64,000 bases of DNA from Halobaculum sp. MBLA0147 (GCF_041361345.1 NZ_JBGKAD010000001.1:248001-312000), one strand, 5' to 3'; positions 1-9,191 are shown, counted from the stretch's first letter. Program-made: numbers and translations. The notes: generated by a model from the sequence alone, not told the origin.

Positions 1-6
1 TTCGCA

Positions 7-69
7 GACTCGGGTCACGAGGACACACCGCAGTTGACGGACTCGGGTCGCGAGGACACACCGCAGTCC
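7..69. repeat. Two-copy 33-bp tandem repeat
   Basis: Two near-identical units start at 7 and 40, each reading GACTCGGGTC then GAGGACACACCGCAGT. They lie directly beyond the stop codon of the minus-strand CDF transporter. This is one of several short tandem repeats at gene 3' ends in this window. No coding role is visible. Confidence 0.8.
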
Positions 70-75
70 GAGTGT

Positions 76-981
76 TCACGTCGCGACGACCGCTTCGTCG
101 GCCTCCTCCCACTCGTCGAGGCCTGCGGGGTCGAGGTGGACGTGCACGTCGGACACGTCCGTCTCCGCGAGGACGCGCTCGCGCAGGTCGGTCTCCAAGT
201 CGTGGGCGGCGGCGAGACTCATGTCGCCGTCCACCTCCGCGTGGAACTCCACCTCGATCGTGTCGCCGCGGTAGAAGGCGGTGAAGTCGTGGACGCCGTA
301 CACACCCTCGTGGTCTCTGACGACACCGCGGAGGCGATCGCGTGTCGCCTCGTCGGGAGCGGCGTCCAGCAGGTACGTCAGGTTCTCGCGAGCCACCTCG
401 ACCCCCTGGTGGACGACGAGCAGACTCACGACCCCACCCGCGAGAGGATCGAGGATCGGCACACCGGCGGCCATCCCGAGGACGCCGATCATCGCCGCGC
501 CGGTCGTCCACACGTCGTTGCGGCTGTCGGCCGCCAGCGCCGCCAACCCCGTGGAGTTCACCTCGCGGTTCACCCGGACGGTGTACCAGTAACAGGCGCC
601 ACGGTCCACCAGCGCGAAGACGAGCCCCGCGAGCAGTATCACACTGTAGCGCGCCTCCGGACCCGCGAGCAGGGTCGTCGCGGCGTCGCGGAACAACAAC
701 ACGCCGAGGAGGATCAACACCGCGCCGACGAACAACGCCGTCAGCGGCTCGAACCGCTCGTGGCCGTGCGGGTGGTCCTCGTCCGCGCCCGCGAACGAGG
801 CGCGGCCCCACACGAGGACGACCCCCGAGGCGAGGAGGTCCGCGACGGAGTGGACCGCGTCGGCGGTGAGCGCGACGCTCCCGAACACGATCCCCAGCGC
901 TCCCTCGACGACGATCTTCAACAGACTCGACACGACGTTGACCCACGAGGCCGTGAGGAACGCCGACCGCCGGTCGCTCAT
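76..981 (-). CDS. Cation diffusion facilitator (CDF) family transporter
   Basis: A 301-aa membrane protein predicted to export divalent metal ions (Zn, Co, Fe or Mn; the substrate cannot be told) across the cytoplasmic membrane in exchange for protons. Hydrophobic helices fill residues about 8-200. The second carries the CDF metal motif, D41 and HSVAD at 44-48, and a later helix carries ADSRNDV. The C-terminal ~80 residues form the usual cytoplasmic ferredoxin-like domain ending in an HVHLDP strand. The ATG at 981 is chosen because the upstream extension of the frame is arginine-rich and unlike the family. It stands alone, divergent from the small membrane gene at 1196. Confidence 0.9.
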   Translation of the reverse strand: MSDRRSAFLTASWVNVVSSLLKIVVEGALGIVFGSVALTADAVHSVADLLASGVVLVWGRASFAGADEDHPHGHERFEPLTALFVGAVLILLGVLLFRDAATTLLAGPEARYSVILLAGLVFALVDRGACYWYTVRVNREVNSTGLAALAADSRNDVWTTGAAMIGVLGMAAGVPILDPLAGGVVSLLVVHQGVEVARENLTYLLDAAPDEATRDRLRGVVRDHEGVYGVHDFTAFYRGDTIEVEFHAEVDGDMSLAAAHDLETDLRERVLAETDVSDVHVHLDPAGLDEWEEADEAVVAT

Positions 982-1195
982 CGCGCTCCAATCGGCGGTA
1001 CGGGGTGAAAAACCCACCTCTCGAACGTCCCCTGCCCGTCGCTGCCGGCGGCGCGTCTCGACCCACACTCGCCCGATCCACACTCTCCCCGGCACACACT
1101 CGCCCGATCCACACCCACGCCGACCCATGCTCGTTCCGACTCACACTCGCGTCGAGACCGAAACGCACTCGTCGGTCGCCGGGCCACGACCGGTC

Positions 1196-1408
1196 GTGAA
1201 CCTCCGCGAGTTCGTCGGCACGTACCCGTTGCCGGTCGTCCTGACACTCGGTGCCGTCGCCGCACTCGGGTGGACGGTGCTGGAGGCGACGACGCCGGGG
1301 TCGACCGCGACGACGCTGCGTGCGGCCGCGCTGACGACGGTGTTGGTGATCTTCGCCGCCGGCTTCTGGGTGGAGCCGGCGGGTGAGTGGTACGCGGACA
1401 GAGAGTGA
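1196..1408 (+). CDS. Small two-helix membrane protein of unknown function
   Basis: A 70-aa protein starting at a GTG. Two hydrophobic segments (about residues 9-25 and 38-57) are linked by a short Gly/Thr-rich turn, and the tail ends GEWYADRE. I do not recognise a family. A start at 1128 would add a Thr/Arg-rich stretch that looks like translated intergenic sequence, so the GTG is preferred. The last eight codons plus the stop are duplicated exactly 33 bp downstream. Confidence 0.6.
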   Translation: MNLREFVGTYPLPVVLTLGAVAALGWTVLEATTPGSTATTLRAAALTTVLVIFAAGFWVEPAGEWYADRE

Positions 1409-1441
1409 CCCGCGAGCGAGTGGTACGCGGACAGAGAGTGA
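1385..1441 (+). repeat. Duplicated gene 3' end (24 bp including the stop codon)
   Basis: The 24 bases at 1385-1408, encoding EWYADRE plus TGA, recur identically at 1418-1441. The second copy is outside the gene. It shows a tandem duplication with a 33-bp offset that captured the stop codon. Confidence 0.85.
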
Positions 1442-1474
1442 GCGTTTTTGCCCGGTCGGTGCGACCGTCGAGAC

Positions 1475-2221
1475 GTGACAGTCAGACACGACGGCCTCAC
1501 GGTGGAGTGGCTTGGGTACGCGACGGTGCGGATCGAGACGCGCGACGGTTACGTCGTCTACCTCGATCCGGGGCGCTACGGCGTCCTCGACGGGGAGTAC
1601 CCGAAAGACGGCGACCTCGTCTGTGTGACCCACGACCACCACTACGACTCCGACGGGATCGAGCGCGTCGCCGCCCAGGACGCAACCGTCGTGGTGTACG
1701 AGGGTGTAGACGCAACCGGGATCGACCGCGACGTGGTGCCCGTCGAGGAGATCGACCGCCACGCGGTCCGGATCGGCGAAGAGGAGCACCTCGTCCCCCC
1801 GAACGCGGACGCGGCGACGAGCGGCGCCACGCCACCGGTCGACGTGTGGAGCGTCCCGACGCACAACGAGCCCGACGGGCCGCACACCGACGCAGACGGG
1901 GAGCCGTACCACCCGGAGGGGTTCGGCGTCGGCTACCGGCTCTCGATCGACGGGGTGTCGGTGTTCTGGCCGGGTGACGGCGACGCCCTCGACGGGTTCG
2001 CGGAGTTGGACGTGTCGCTGTTCCTCGCCAACATCGGCGGCAACGTCGTCAGCGACCGCCACGAGTCCGCCGATCTGGCCGAGGCGATGGACCCGGATCT
2101 CGTCTTGCCGGTCCACTACGACACCTTCGACCTGCTCGCGGCCGACGGCGAGGCGTTCGCCGCCGACGTGGCGAGTCGCTCCGTCCCGGTCGTCCTCGAC
2201 GAGCGCGGTGCACACGAGTAG
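1475..2221 (+). CDS. MBL-fold metallo-hydrolase (UPF0173/YcjG-like)
   Basis: A 248-aa metallo-beta-lactamase-fold protein. The metal-binding signature THDHHYDSDG (an HxHxxD variant), the later histidine of SVPTHNEP, the aspartate of FWPGDGDAL and the C-terminal LPVHYDTF histidine are all in the expected order. Such proteins hydrolyse ester or amide bonds in cytosolic substrates; the substrate here is unknown. The GTG at 1475 is preferred over an upstream TTG because the fold begins at the TVRHDGLTVEWLG strand. Short tandem repeats follow the stop. Confidence 0.8.
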   Translation: MTVRHDGLTVEWLGYATVRIETRDGYVVYLDPGRYGVLDGEYPKDGDLVCVTHDHHYDSDGIERVAAQDATVVVYEGVDATGIDRDVVPVEEIDRHAVRIGEEEHLVPPNADAATSGATPPVDVWSVPTHNEPDGPHTDADGEPYHPEGFGVGYRLSIDGVSVFWPGDGDALDGFAELDVSLFLANIGGNVVSDRHESADLAEAMDPDLVLPVHYDTFDLLAADGEAFAADVASRSVPVVLDERGAHE

Positions 2222-2243
2222 CGTCCGCTCGGGTGGTACTCTC

Positions 2244-2336
2244 GGGCGGGACACCGGTGACGGCTCTCGCGTCTCGGACGGGACACTGGTGACGGCTCTC
2301 GCGTCTCGGGCGACATCGGCGGCGACTCTCGCGTGG
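2244..2336. repeat. 32-bp tandem repeat, about 2.9 copies
   Basis: Units start at 2244, 2276 and 2308 and share GGTGACGGCTCTCGCGTCTC, the third being more diverged. It fills the gap after the metallo-hydrolase stop at 2221. Confidence 0.8.
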
Positions 2337-2385
2337 TGAACCGGCGCGCAAGCTACTTGTCGGGCGGCCGTCTCGATTCGAACCG

Positions 2386-3525
2386 ATGTCGGAGTCCCCG
2401 CGGTACTGTGCGACGTGTGGTGACCGCCTCTCGCCGGGGGACAACTACTGTTCCAGTTGTGGCGAAGCCGTACGCGGCGCTACCGACTCGTCGACTGGGC
2501 GAGGTGGTGACAGGGAGATCGCGCGCGGCGGTGCCGGCGCGGGTGGGCAGAGAGACAGCGGCGGTCGAGTCGGCGACGAGCCGGCGGGTGACCGGAACTG
2601 GAGCGACACACGGACCCACGCCGACACGGGGGCCGGTCGGTCGTCGACGGACGACGACCGGGCGTGGCTCCGCCAGCGTGTCGCGGACCTCCGGGCGGAC
2701 GGGTGGGAGGTGACCCGTGACGACGGCGACCGCGTCCGACTGGTCGACCGCGGGATCGGCTCGTTGCCCGTCCACCTCCTGTTGTTCTTCCTCACGAGCC
2801 CGGTCGGGAACCTCCTGTACGGGTGGTACAGTTGGAGCTACGGCGCTCCCGAGCGAGAGGTGACCGCCGCCGGCGGCGACCGACTCGTCGACGACGGCGA
2901 CCTCGTCGGTCGCCTCGCCCCCCTGTTGACCGGGCTGATCGTCGGGTTCAACGGTCTCGTCTTCGTCGGATTCCTGCTGGCGGGGGTGCCGTCGGTCGCG
3001 TTCGGTGTCGCGCTGTTCACGCTGCTGCTCACGGTCGCCGCGGCGTTCTACACCACCGACCTCGACACCACCTCGCCGGGGACGGTCGGCCGCGAGCGGA
3101 GCGTCGAGACGGAGCACGTCCGGACGCCACCGGAGTCGTGTGCCGCCTGCGGCCACCGCGTGCTCGAGGGAGAACGCCGTCGGTTCTCCGATCGGCTCTA
3201 CCTCGCCGGACTCCCGGCGAAGACGTACGAGACCGGCACGAACACGTACTGTGCCGACTGCGTGGCGGAGAGCCGAGACCCAGACGGCGCCGACGAGTTG
3301 GAGGCGGAACTGGATCGACTCCGCTCGGAGACGACCGGAGACGCAACGCCCGGCGCGCACCACGAGACGGGTGCCGACGGCGAGCACCACACCGCCACGG
3401 GTGGCGAGGAGGAGCACCACTACGACGCGGCCGACAGCGAACGACACCACCACGAGCCGGGAGGTAGTGCCACCCGACACCGAGAGACGAGCGACGACGG
3501 AGAGCGCCCAGTAGAGCAGAACTGA
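2386..3525 (+). CDS. Zinc-ribbon membrane protein, uncharacterised
   Basis: A 379-aa protein. Its N-terminus is a double-CxxC zinc ribbon (YCATCGDRL ... YCSSCGEA, residues about 7-27), followed by a low-complexity linker. A hydrophobic hairpin follows near residues 125-145 and 180-225. A second cluster of cysteine pairs (CAACGH and, later, YCADC) follows, and the tail is rich in His, Glu and Asp. The layout suggests a membrane-anchored protein with cytosolic metal-binding ends. The His-rich tail may itself bind metal. I recognise no named family beyond 'zinc-ribbon domain-containing'. Confidence 0.75.
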   Translation: MSESPRYCATCGDRLSPGDNYCSSCGEAVRGATDSSTGRGGDREIARGGAGAGGQRDSGGRVGDEPAGDRNWSDTRTHADTGAGRSSTDDDRAWLRQRVADLRADGWEVTRDDGDRVRLVDRGIGSLPVHLLLFFLTSPVGNLLYGWYSWSYGAPEREVTAAGGDRLVDDGDLVGRLAPLLTGLIVGFNGLVFVGFLLAGVPSVAFGVALFTLLLTVAAAFYTTDLDTTSPGTVGRERSVETEHVRTPPESCAACGHRVLEGERRRFSDRLYLAGLPAKTYETGTNTYCADCVAESRDPDGADELEAELDRLRSETTGDATPGAHHETGADGEHHTATGGEEEHHYDAADSERHHHEPGGSATRHRETSDDGERPVEQN

Positions 3526-3609
3526 CGGCCGAGGGGTCCGCCGCAGTCACTCCCCGTGCCGCGAGCAGTCGCCGAGGTTATCACCGCCACACGGCTACGT
3601 TCGGCCGAG

Positions 3610-4230
3610 ATGCCATTCGACACGCGTCCGGACCGTGCGAACGAGGTCGTGTTGGTCGGGCGCTCGAACGTCGGGAAGTCGACGCTGATGCGCGAGTTGA
3701 CCGGCCACGACGTTGCGACCGGCCAGAAGCCCGGTGTGACGCTGGAGCCGAACCACTACGACTGGACCGGCCCAGAGTTCGTCTTCACCGACCTCCCCGG
3801 CTTCGGGTTCATGAGCGGCGTCGACGAGGCCACCCGCGAGCGGATCAAGACCGACGTGGTACGGTACGTCGAGGACCACGCCGACCAGATCCTCGCGGGG
3901 GTGCTCGTCGTCGACGGGAAGGCCGCCGTCGACATTATCGACCGCCACTCCGGGCCCGACGAGGTACCACACGACGTGGAACTGTTCCACTTCCTCCGCG
4001 ACGTGGACGTACCGGCGGTCGTCACCGTCAACAAGATGGACAAGGTCGACGACCGCGACGAGCGACTGAACGAGCTCTGCGAGCGACTCGGACTGTACCC
4101 GCCGTGGCAGCAGTGGGACGACACGATCGTGCCGATCTCCGCCAAGCGCGGCTCGATCGAGCCGTTGCTGGAGGCGCTACGTGGGCACGCCAGAGACGCG
4201 AAGGAGGACGAACTGTTGCAGTTCTTCTGA
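3610..4230 (+). CDS. engB: EngB-type GTP-binding protein
   Basis: A 206-aa TrmE-Era-EngA-EngB-type GTPase. G1 is GRSNVGKS (17-24), G3 is DLPG (61-64), G4 is NKMD (141-144) and G5 is SAK (177-179), which is the full set. EngB proteins act in ribosome assembly in bacteria; the archaeal role is inferred from that. A TATA-like GGTTATC lies about 25 nt upstream of the ATG at 3610, which argues against the longer GTG reading from 3556. It converges on the RPA gene, separated by only six bases. Confidence 0.9.
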   Translation: MPFDTRPDRANEVVLVGRSNVGKSTLMRELTGHDVATGQKPGVTLEPNHYDWTGPEFVFTDLPGFGFMSGVDEATRERIKTDVVRYVEDHADQILAGVLVVDGKAAVDIIDRHSGPDEVPHDVELFHFLRDVDVPAVVTVNKMDKVDDRDERLNELCERLGLYPPWQQWDDTIVPISAKRGSIEPLLEALRGHARDAKEDELLQFF

Positions 4231-4236
4231 CCCCGG

Positions 4237-5700
4237 TCAGAACACGTCTTCGGCGTCGATGGTGCCGTCCGACTCCGGGCCGCGGACGGTCACCTCCTCG
4301 CCGAGCCGGAGACTCGCGTCCGTCTCGACGCGACGTGTCTCCGTCCCGTCGTCTAGCACGACCGGGTCGCCCGCCTGCACGACCGTGCCGGTGAACTCGA
4401 CCGTTCCGGTCGCCTCGCGCTCGGCCGCGACCGCTCCGGCACTCCCGCCGCCGCTCGTGCTCGTCGCCGTCCCGTCGCTACTCGTGGCGTCGTCCGAGCC
4501 AACACCGCCACCGGTCGACCCGGTGTCGCCGTCGTCTCCACCGCCGAAGGCGCCGAGACCACCCTGCCCGCCGCTCTCGGCGGTCGTGTCGCCGCCCTCG
4601 TCCAACACGGTGACGCTGGACTGCCACCCGGCCGACGCCTCCAGGTCGTCTTGCCACCCCTCCTGGATCTCCACGTCCGTACACGCGACGCGGTCGGCCA
4701 ACTCGATGTCTCTGTCTGCCTTCTCGCCCCACAGTGCGACGCGGATCTCACCGGTGTCGTCTTTCAGTCGGACGTTGCGCACCTGCCCCTCGGAGCCGTC
4801 GTCCCGGTCGAACGTGCGCTTCTCGCTGGTCTCGACGACGCCACCAGCGATGTCGACGGTGTCGTCCAACTCGACCGCGCCGATGTCGGTGGTGTCCGGC
4901 TCGTAGTGGACGTCGGCGTCGACCACGTCGACGGCCCCACGCGAGCCGACGTGGAGTTCGAGGTCGCCGTCCCGCTCGCGGACGTAGCCGTCGACGATCT
5001 CGACGGTCTCACCCGCCGTCAACTCCTCGGCGCGGGGTGCGCGCTCGTCCCACAGCGTCACCCGCACGCGTCCCGTCTCGTCGCCGACGGTGAGGTTCGA
5101 CACCTGCCCCTGCGAGCCGTCGTCCCGATCGAACGTCCGCACGGTGTCCGTGTCCAGCAGTTCGCCGACGAGCGTCACGTCCGAGGCGCCCATCGTCAGG
5201 TCCTCGGCGCGGTACTCTTCGACGACCTCCACGTCCACGTCACCCTCCGGGTCCGGGTCGACGTCGTCGACGGAGATCTCGAGCCCGTTGTAGCCGTCCT
5301 TCGGGCGTCCGGCCACGTGGATCACGTCGCCGGCCTGGAGGTTCTCCTTCGCGTCCTCGGCCATCCGGTCCCACATGGTGATCGTGACGTGCCCGGACTC
5401 GTCGGCCACCTCGACGTTGAGCACCTTCCCGTCCTCGCGGTCTTCCTCGTCGCGTTCGAACGTGCGGAGGTCCCCGACCGAGGTCACCTTCGCGAGGAAG
5501 GTCACGTCGTCCATCCCCGTCTCCACGTCGGCGATGGAGTTCACCTCCTGGTCGTCGAGTTCGTGGGCGACCAGCATCGCGGCCGTCTCCTCGTCGGCGA
5601 GTCCGTCCATCTGTTCGACCTTCGACTCGACGGCGTCCGTGAACTCCGCCAGCGAGAGGTCGGCGTCCACGTCCTCGAATACGTCCTCGATCACGCCCAT
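4237..5700 (-). CDS. Replication protein A, three-OB-fold single-stranded DNA-binding protein (RpaC/Rpa2-like)
   Basis: A 487-aa protein. A short helical N-terminal region (residues 1-60, DLSLAEFTDAVESKVEQMDG) is followed by three repeated OB folds. Each contains the pattern 'RTFDRDDGSxGQVxNxxVxDETGxVRVxLW' in some form (near 80-170, 180-285 and 290-385). A Gly/Ser/Asp-rich linker follows, then a small C-terminal basic-acidic strand region ending AEDVF. The protein coats single-stranded DNA in replication and repair. There is no zinc finger in the part I can read, which separates it from the Rpa1/Rpa3 type. The start at 5700 gives the family-like N-terminus MGVIEDVFEDV. Confidence 0.88.
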   Translation of the reverse strand: MGVIEDVFEDVDADLSLAEFTDAVESKVEQMDGLADEETAAMLVAHELDDQEVNSIADVETGMDDVTFLAKVTSVGDLRTFERDEEDREDGKVLNVEVADESGHVTITMWDRMAEDAKENLQAGDVIHVAGRPKDGYNGLEISVDDVDPDPEGDVDVEVVEEYRAEDLTMGASDVTLVGELLDTDTVRTFDRDDGSQGQVSNLTVGDETGRVRVTLWDERAPRAEELTAGETVEIVDGYVRERDGDLELHVGSRGAVDVVDADVHYEPDTTDIGAVELDDTVDIAGGVVETSEKRTFDRDDGSEGQVRNVRLKDDTGEIRVALWGEKADRDIELADRVACTDVEIQEGWQDDLEASAGWQSSVTVLDEGGDTTAESGGQGGLGAFGGGDDGDTGSTGGGVGSDDATSSDGTATSTSGGGSAGAVAAEREATGTVEFTGTVVQAGDPVVLDDGTETRRVETDASLRLGEEVTVRGPESDGTIDAEDVF

Positions 5701-5955
5701 CTGTTCGTCGTACCACAGGTGGGTTGCTCCGTTAAGCGTTGCCGTTCGACCGTCCGGGCACCCCTCCACGCCGGTCTCGGTCCCCAACGCGGCCGTCTGG
5801 AAGTCGACGCCGTCGCCGTCTCTGCCGGGTCGTCGGTCACCCCGTCGAGTGTCGCTCGCGCGCAGCTACCTGCCGTGTCCGCCACGTGGCGTGTCGTGTT
5901 CGTCACACCAGGTGTGGTCCCGTCACCGTACAAGAAGCTACTGCGGGTGGACCCG

Positions 5956-6037
5956 GTCTCGGCGGTCCGTCACAGTCCGTCTCGGCGGTCCGTCACACGT
6001 CCATCTCGACGGTCCGTCACACGTCCGTCTCGGCGAC
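5956..6037. repeat. 24-bp tandem repeat containing the lipoprotein stop codon
   Basis: Units start at 5956, 5979, 6003 and (partial) 6027, sharing TCGGCGGTCCGTCACACGTCC. On the minus strand each full unit carries the codons for the C-terminal ETDV plus TGA of the lipoprotein gene, whose actual stop is at 6017-6019. The rest of the 5701-5955 interval shows no gene; it holds the RPA promoter region. Confidence 0.85.
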
Positions 6038-6619
6038 GACAGTCGAACCGCCACTCCCGTCGGCGTGCGACACTCTGACGCGGTCGAGCGACGCACCCGC
6101 CACCTCGATCTCGGCCCGGTAGCGGCGGTAGACGAGCTGTTGGGTGCAGATGTCGGCCGTCTCGACGGTCTCGACGACCACGTCGAGTCTGTTCGCGCCG
6201 TCGTCGTAGGCGGTCTCGCGGATCGCCGCCTCCGAGCAGCCGCTGGGCCCCTGGATACACCCCGTCGCGCGGACCGTGTCGCCGTCGCGGGCGACCGTCG
6301 CCGTCCCGCCGTCCTCGGCGGTGCAGTCGCCGAGGCGCGTGAGCACCGCGCGCTCCACCGGGTCGGTCGCCGTGTACGTGACCGTCGGCGCGTCCGTCTC
6401 GCTCGGTGTCTCGGTGGGTGTGTCTGTCGGCGTCTCGGTCGGTGTCTCCGTCGCCGTCTCCGTGGGCGAGTCGGTCGGCTCTCCCGTCGGTGTCTCGGTC
6501 GGGCTGTCCGTCGCCGTCTCCGTGTCCGTCGTGTCGCCGTCGGTCCCGCCCGTCCCGTCGCCGACACAGCCGGCGACGCCGGCGGCGGCGACCGCGGCGA
6601 GGAGTCGTCTCCGTCTCAC
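6017..6619 (-). CDS. Secreted lipoprotein with Thr/Glu/Pro stalk, unknown function
   Basis: A 200-aa protein. It begins with four arginines, a hydrophobic stretch and an AGC lipobox (Cys18), consistent with Tat export and lipid anchoring outside the cell. A 'TETPT'-type repeat stalk spans residues about 25-75. A globular domain with four cysteines (CTAED, CIQGPSGC, ICTQQ) follows, probably disulphide-bonded. This is a common haloarchaeal surface lipoprotein layout; the ligand is unknown. The last codons and stop lie inside a 24-bp tandem repeat. Confidence 0.75.
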   Translation of the reverse strand: MRRRRLLAAVAAAGVAGCVGDGTGGTDGDTTDTETATDSPTETPTGEPTDSPTETATETPTETPTDTPTETPSETDAPTVTYTATDPVERAVLTRLGDCTAEDGGTATVARDGDTVRATGCIQGPSGCSEAAIRETAYDDGANRLDVVVETVETADICTQQLVYRRYRAEIEVAGASLDRVRVSHADGSGGSTVVAETDV

Positions 6620-6881
6620 GTTTCACTCGTTCCCGCGCGGAAGGCATATACTTCGTGGTGGGACAAACAGTCGTTTGCCCGTCGCCGTCTCCGAGTTCGT
6701 GGCGCGACGGCCGCGGCGGTGTGCCGCGACGGCCGCGGCGGTGTCCCGCTCCAGCCGGTCCGTCTCGTCGCCGTCCGGTCGTCGGTCGGTCGCCGGGTCA
6801 CACTCGTGTGCCGTGTTGTCGTCCGGCCGACGGGGGACGGATCGTAAGGGGTTTAGGTGGACCCGCGATACTCGTAGGTGA

Positions 6882-6954
6882 GTCCTGGTAGGGTAGTGGA
6901 CTATCCTCTTGGCTTGCGGAGCCAGGGACCGGCGTTCAAATCGCCGCCGGGACG
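6882..6954 (+). tRNA. tRNA-Arg (anticodon GCG)
   Basis: The cloverleaf folds by eye. Acceptor GTCCTGG pairs with CCGGGAC. The D arm is GGGTAGTGGACTATCC. The anticodon stem TTGGC/GCCAG encloses loop TTGCGGA with anticodon GCG, and the T arm is GGCGTTCAAATCGCC. The discriminator base is G, and CCA is not encoded. No intron is seen. Confidence 0.93.
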
Positions 6955-7048
6955 CTTCTGCCGACCACAGTCGACGAGTGAGTGCTCTCTCGTCCGTCTC
7001 TACGACGAACTCCGAGCCGTGCGAACGCGGCGCCACACGGCCGCGCAG

Positions 7049-8887
7049 CTACGGCGTCGCTCGCTCGGCGATCTCGCGTGCCTGCTCGAGTAGCGCGACG
7101 GCACGGGTCCGCTGACGGCGGAGTGCGACGCGGTGGTGTCGTCGCTCGTCTGCGGCCCGCTCGTCCAACTCCGTCGCCGGCGCGAGTCCGGGGTACGGCG
7201 GCCGGTCGTACGCGGGGTCGTGTTCGAACTGTCCCTCCGTCGTGAAGTTCACGCGGACGAGCGGACGCGAGAGCGCACGGATCGTCTCGTCGGTCGTCGC
7301 CGCGTCCACCTCGCCCGCGTCGACGGCGTCGTAGAACGCCTCGACGGCCTCGGTCGTCGCCGCCAGCGCCGAGCGGACGGGCGCCAGGTCGAAGTCGGTC
7401 GCGTCGGCGTACTCGGCCAGCGTCTCCCCGTGGCGGGCCAGCGTGTCTCGGTGGTCCAACGGGAGCGGTTGCGTGCGGAGCAGTCTGGCGACGGCGGTCG
7501 CGTACACCCGTACGTCGCGGACCAACACGTCGGGGTCTGCCTTGTCGAGCGTGTCCGTCGTGAGGTGCCAGGCGTCGCTGTGGCCGCCACAGCCCCCGAC
7601 CGCGTGGTAGCCCCGTTCTGCCCGTACCTCGCGCGGGATGTTCGAGGACAGCATGAACGCGCCGGTGACACCGAGGTTGTCGAACGAGTAGTCGCCGGCT
7701 CGTGGCGGCCGGTTCTCCGTCGCCGTCTTCCCGCAGGTGTCGCGGATCGCGCCGCGACACAGCCCGTCCGCCTCCGGCATCCAGACGACCATGTCTTCGA
7801 ACTCCGTCGCGTCGACGCTCCCCGGCGAGTCGACGTTGACGTGGGCGACACACCGCTCGCGGAGCGTCCGCGCCCGCTGGTCGGCGTACCAGGTGCTGCC
7901 GGCGTACCGGCCGGTGGAGTGGCCGGGCCACCAGCAGACGCGGAGGTTCCGCCGGAGGTCGTCGGCGTGGTCGGCGAACACGCGGGCCAGTTCCAGCAGT
8001 GCCGCGTCGCCGGTGGCGTTGTCCGCCACGCCCACGTGCCAGGAGTCGTAGTGGCCGTGCAACAGCACGAAGTCGTCCGTCGCCGCCGCCTCCCCCTCGA
8101 TCCGTGCCTCCACGAGCGGACACGAGCGCCACTCCGTCGTCGTCTCCGCTCGCACGTCGACTGTCGGCCCGTCGCCGTCCGCTGCCGCCGCGCGCAGACG
8201 CTCGCCGACGGGGCGCGCGACGGTGAGGATCGGAATCTCCGGCTGGGCAACGTCGGATCGTGGCGTGGGTGCCCCGCCCCACACTGGGGTGGCGATCCCC
8301 TCGTGTGGCTCCCGCTCGTGGGCGTGTTGGACGATCACGCCAGCGGCACCGGCGGCGGCGAGCTCTTCGACGGCCTCGATCGGCAAAACCCCGGACAACA
8401 GCGCGACGTTGCCGGCGACGTTCGAGAGGTCGTCCAACTCCGCTCCGAGCAGGTCGTCGACACCCGACCCGGCGTCGAACCCGCCGTCGACCGGAACGAC
8501 CTCGCCGGCCGCCTCCCCGCCGCCGAACGCGACCGTCTTCACCGCGTCGAACGACTCGCCAGGAGCGAGTGCGTCGCCGGAGTCCGACACCTCCGTCTCG
8601 TCCGCCGGTTCACTCTCGTCGGCGACACGGAGGGTCGCCGTCTCCGGGATCGAGAGGTACAACGACGGCTCGTGACGGTCGTAGTCGATCCCGAGTGCGT
8701 CCAGTCGGTCACAGACGTACCCGGCCGCGCGCGCCTCGTCGGCCGAGCCGGAGACGCGTTCCAACGCCGCGAACCGCTCGACGAGCGCCCACGGCTCCTC
8801 GCGGGAGACGGCGTCGTACAGCGACCGCTCGACGCCGGACAGCGACGGCTCCGCGCAGTCGTACAGGTCGTAGTCTGCCATCGACAT
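7049..8887 (-). CDS. M28-like (PA-domain) zinc peptidase homologue
   Basis: A 612-aa protein. Residues about 90-230 hold a PA-like insert, and the catalytic M28 domain follows. Zinc ligands are recognisable: His/Asp in HGHYDSWH, Asp in GVADNATGDAALLEL, Asp in HVNVDSPG and a late His in GHSDAWHL. The usual 'EE' (catalytic base plus ligand, as in WxAEExGLxGS) is replaced by PGHSTGRYAGS, so the chemistry may be altered or lost. No signal peptide is visible, so it is likely cytosolic. The start at 8887 (MSMADYD) or 8881 is equally possible. It is divergent from cdc48 across a 27-bp repeat array. Confidence 0.8.
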   Translation of the reverse strand: MSMADYDLYDCAEPSLSGVERSLYDAVSREEPWALVERFAALERVSGSADEARAAGYVCDRLDALGIDYDRHEPSLYLSIPETATLRVADESEPADETEVSDSGDALAPGESFDAVKTVAFGGGEAAGEVVPVDGGFDAGSGVDDLLGAELDDLSNVAGNVALLSGVLPIEAVEELAAAGAAGVIVQHAHEREPHEGIATPVWGGAPTPRSDVAQPEIPILTVARPVGERLRAAAADGDGPTVDVRAETTTEWRSCPLVEARIEGEAAATDDFVLLHGHYDSWHVGVADNATGDAALLELARVFADHADDLRRNLRVCWWPGHSTGRYAGSTWYADQRARTLRERCVAHVNVDSPGSVDATEFEDMVVWMPEADGLCRGAIRDTCGKTATENRPPRAGDYSFDNLGVTGAFMLSSNIPREVRAERGYHAVGGCGGHSDAWHLTTDTLDKADPDVLVRDVRVYATAVARLLRTQPLPLDHRDTLARHGETLAEYADATDFDLAPVRSALAATTEAVEAFYDAVDAGEVDAATTDETIRALSRPLVRVNFTTEGQFEHDPAYDRPPYPGLAPATELDERAADERRHHRVALRRQRTRAVALLEQAREIAERATP

Positions 8888-8927
8888 CTCTGTTGTCGTC
8901 TCGCACCCGCTCGGTGTGAAGGTTGGG

Positions 8928-9110
8928 ACCGCGGCGCACGCGGAGGTGGTCGTGATCGCGGCACACACGGAGGTGGTCGAAATCGCGGCACACGCGGAGG
9001 TGGTCGAAATCGCGGCACACGCGGAGGTGGTCGAAATCGCGGCACACGCGGAGGTGGTCGAAATCGCGGCACACGCGGAGGTGGTCGAGACCGCGGCACA
9101 CGCGGCGCCG
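8928..9110. repeat. 27-bp tandem repeat, seven units, between divergent M28 and cdc48 genes
   Basis: Units begin at 8928, 8955, 8982, 9009, 9036, 9063 and 9090 and read (A/G)(T/C)CGCGGCACACGCGG then AGGTGGTCGAA. The four central units are essentially identical, and the outer ones are diverged or truncated. The array lies in the shared promoter gap. The cdc48 TATA-like element GGTAAAGC is at 9159-9166, beyond the array. Confidence 0.92.
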
Positions 9111-9191
9111 GGGCGACGGCCCGAACACTGCACCCCTCGCCGGGAGAGACCGAGAGAAAAGGTAAAGCGTCGAGTCCGACTACCGGGAGAC

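Noticed and set aside
4651-6078. Long plus-strand open frame opposite the RPA gene
   Set aside because: It is antisense to a clear RPA gene. High GC with few stops makes such shadows common, and its protein is Val/Arg/His-rich.
8916-9191. In-frame upstream extension of cdc48 through the 27-bp repeat
   Set aside because: It gives only a repeated nine-residue peptide. A good promoter lies downstream of the repeats, 27 nt before the ATG at 9192.
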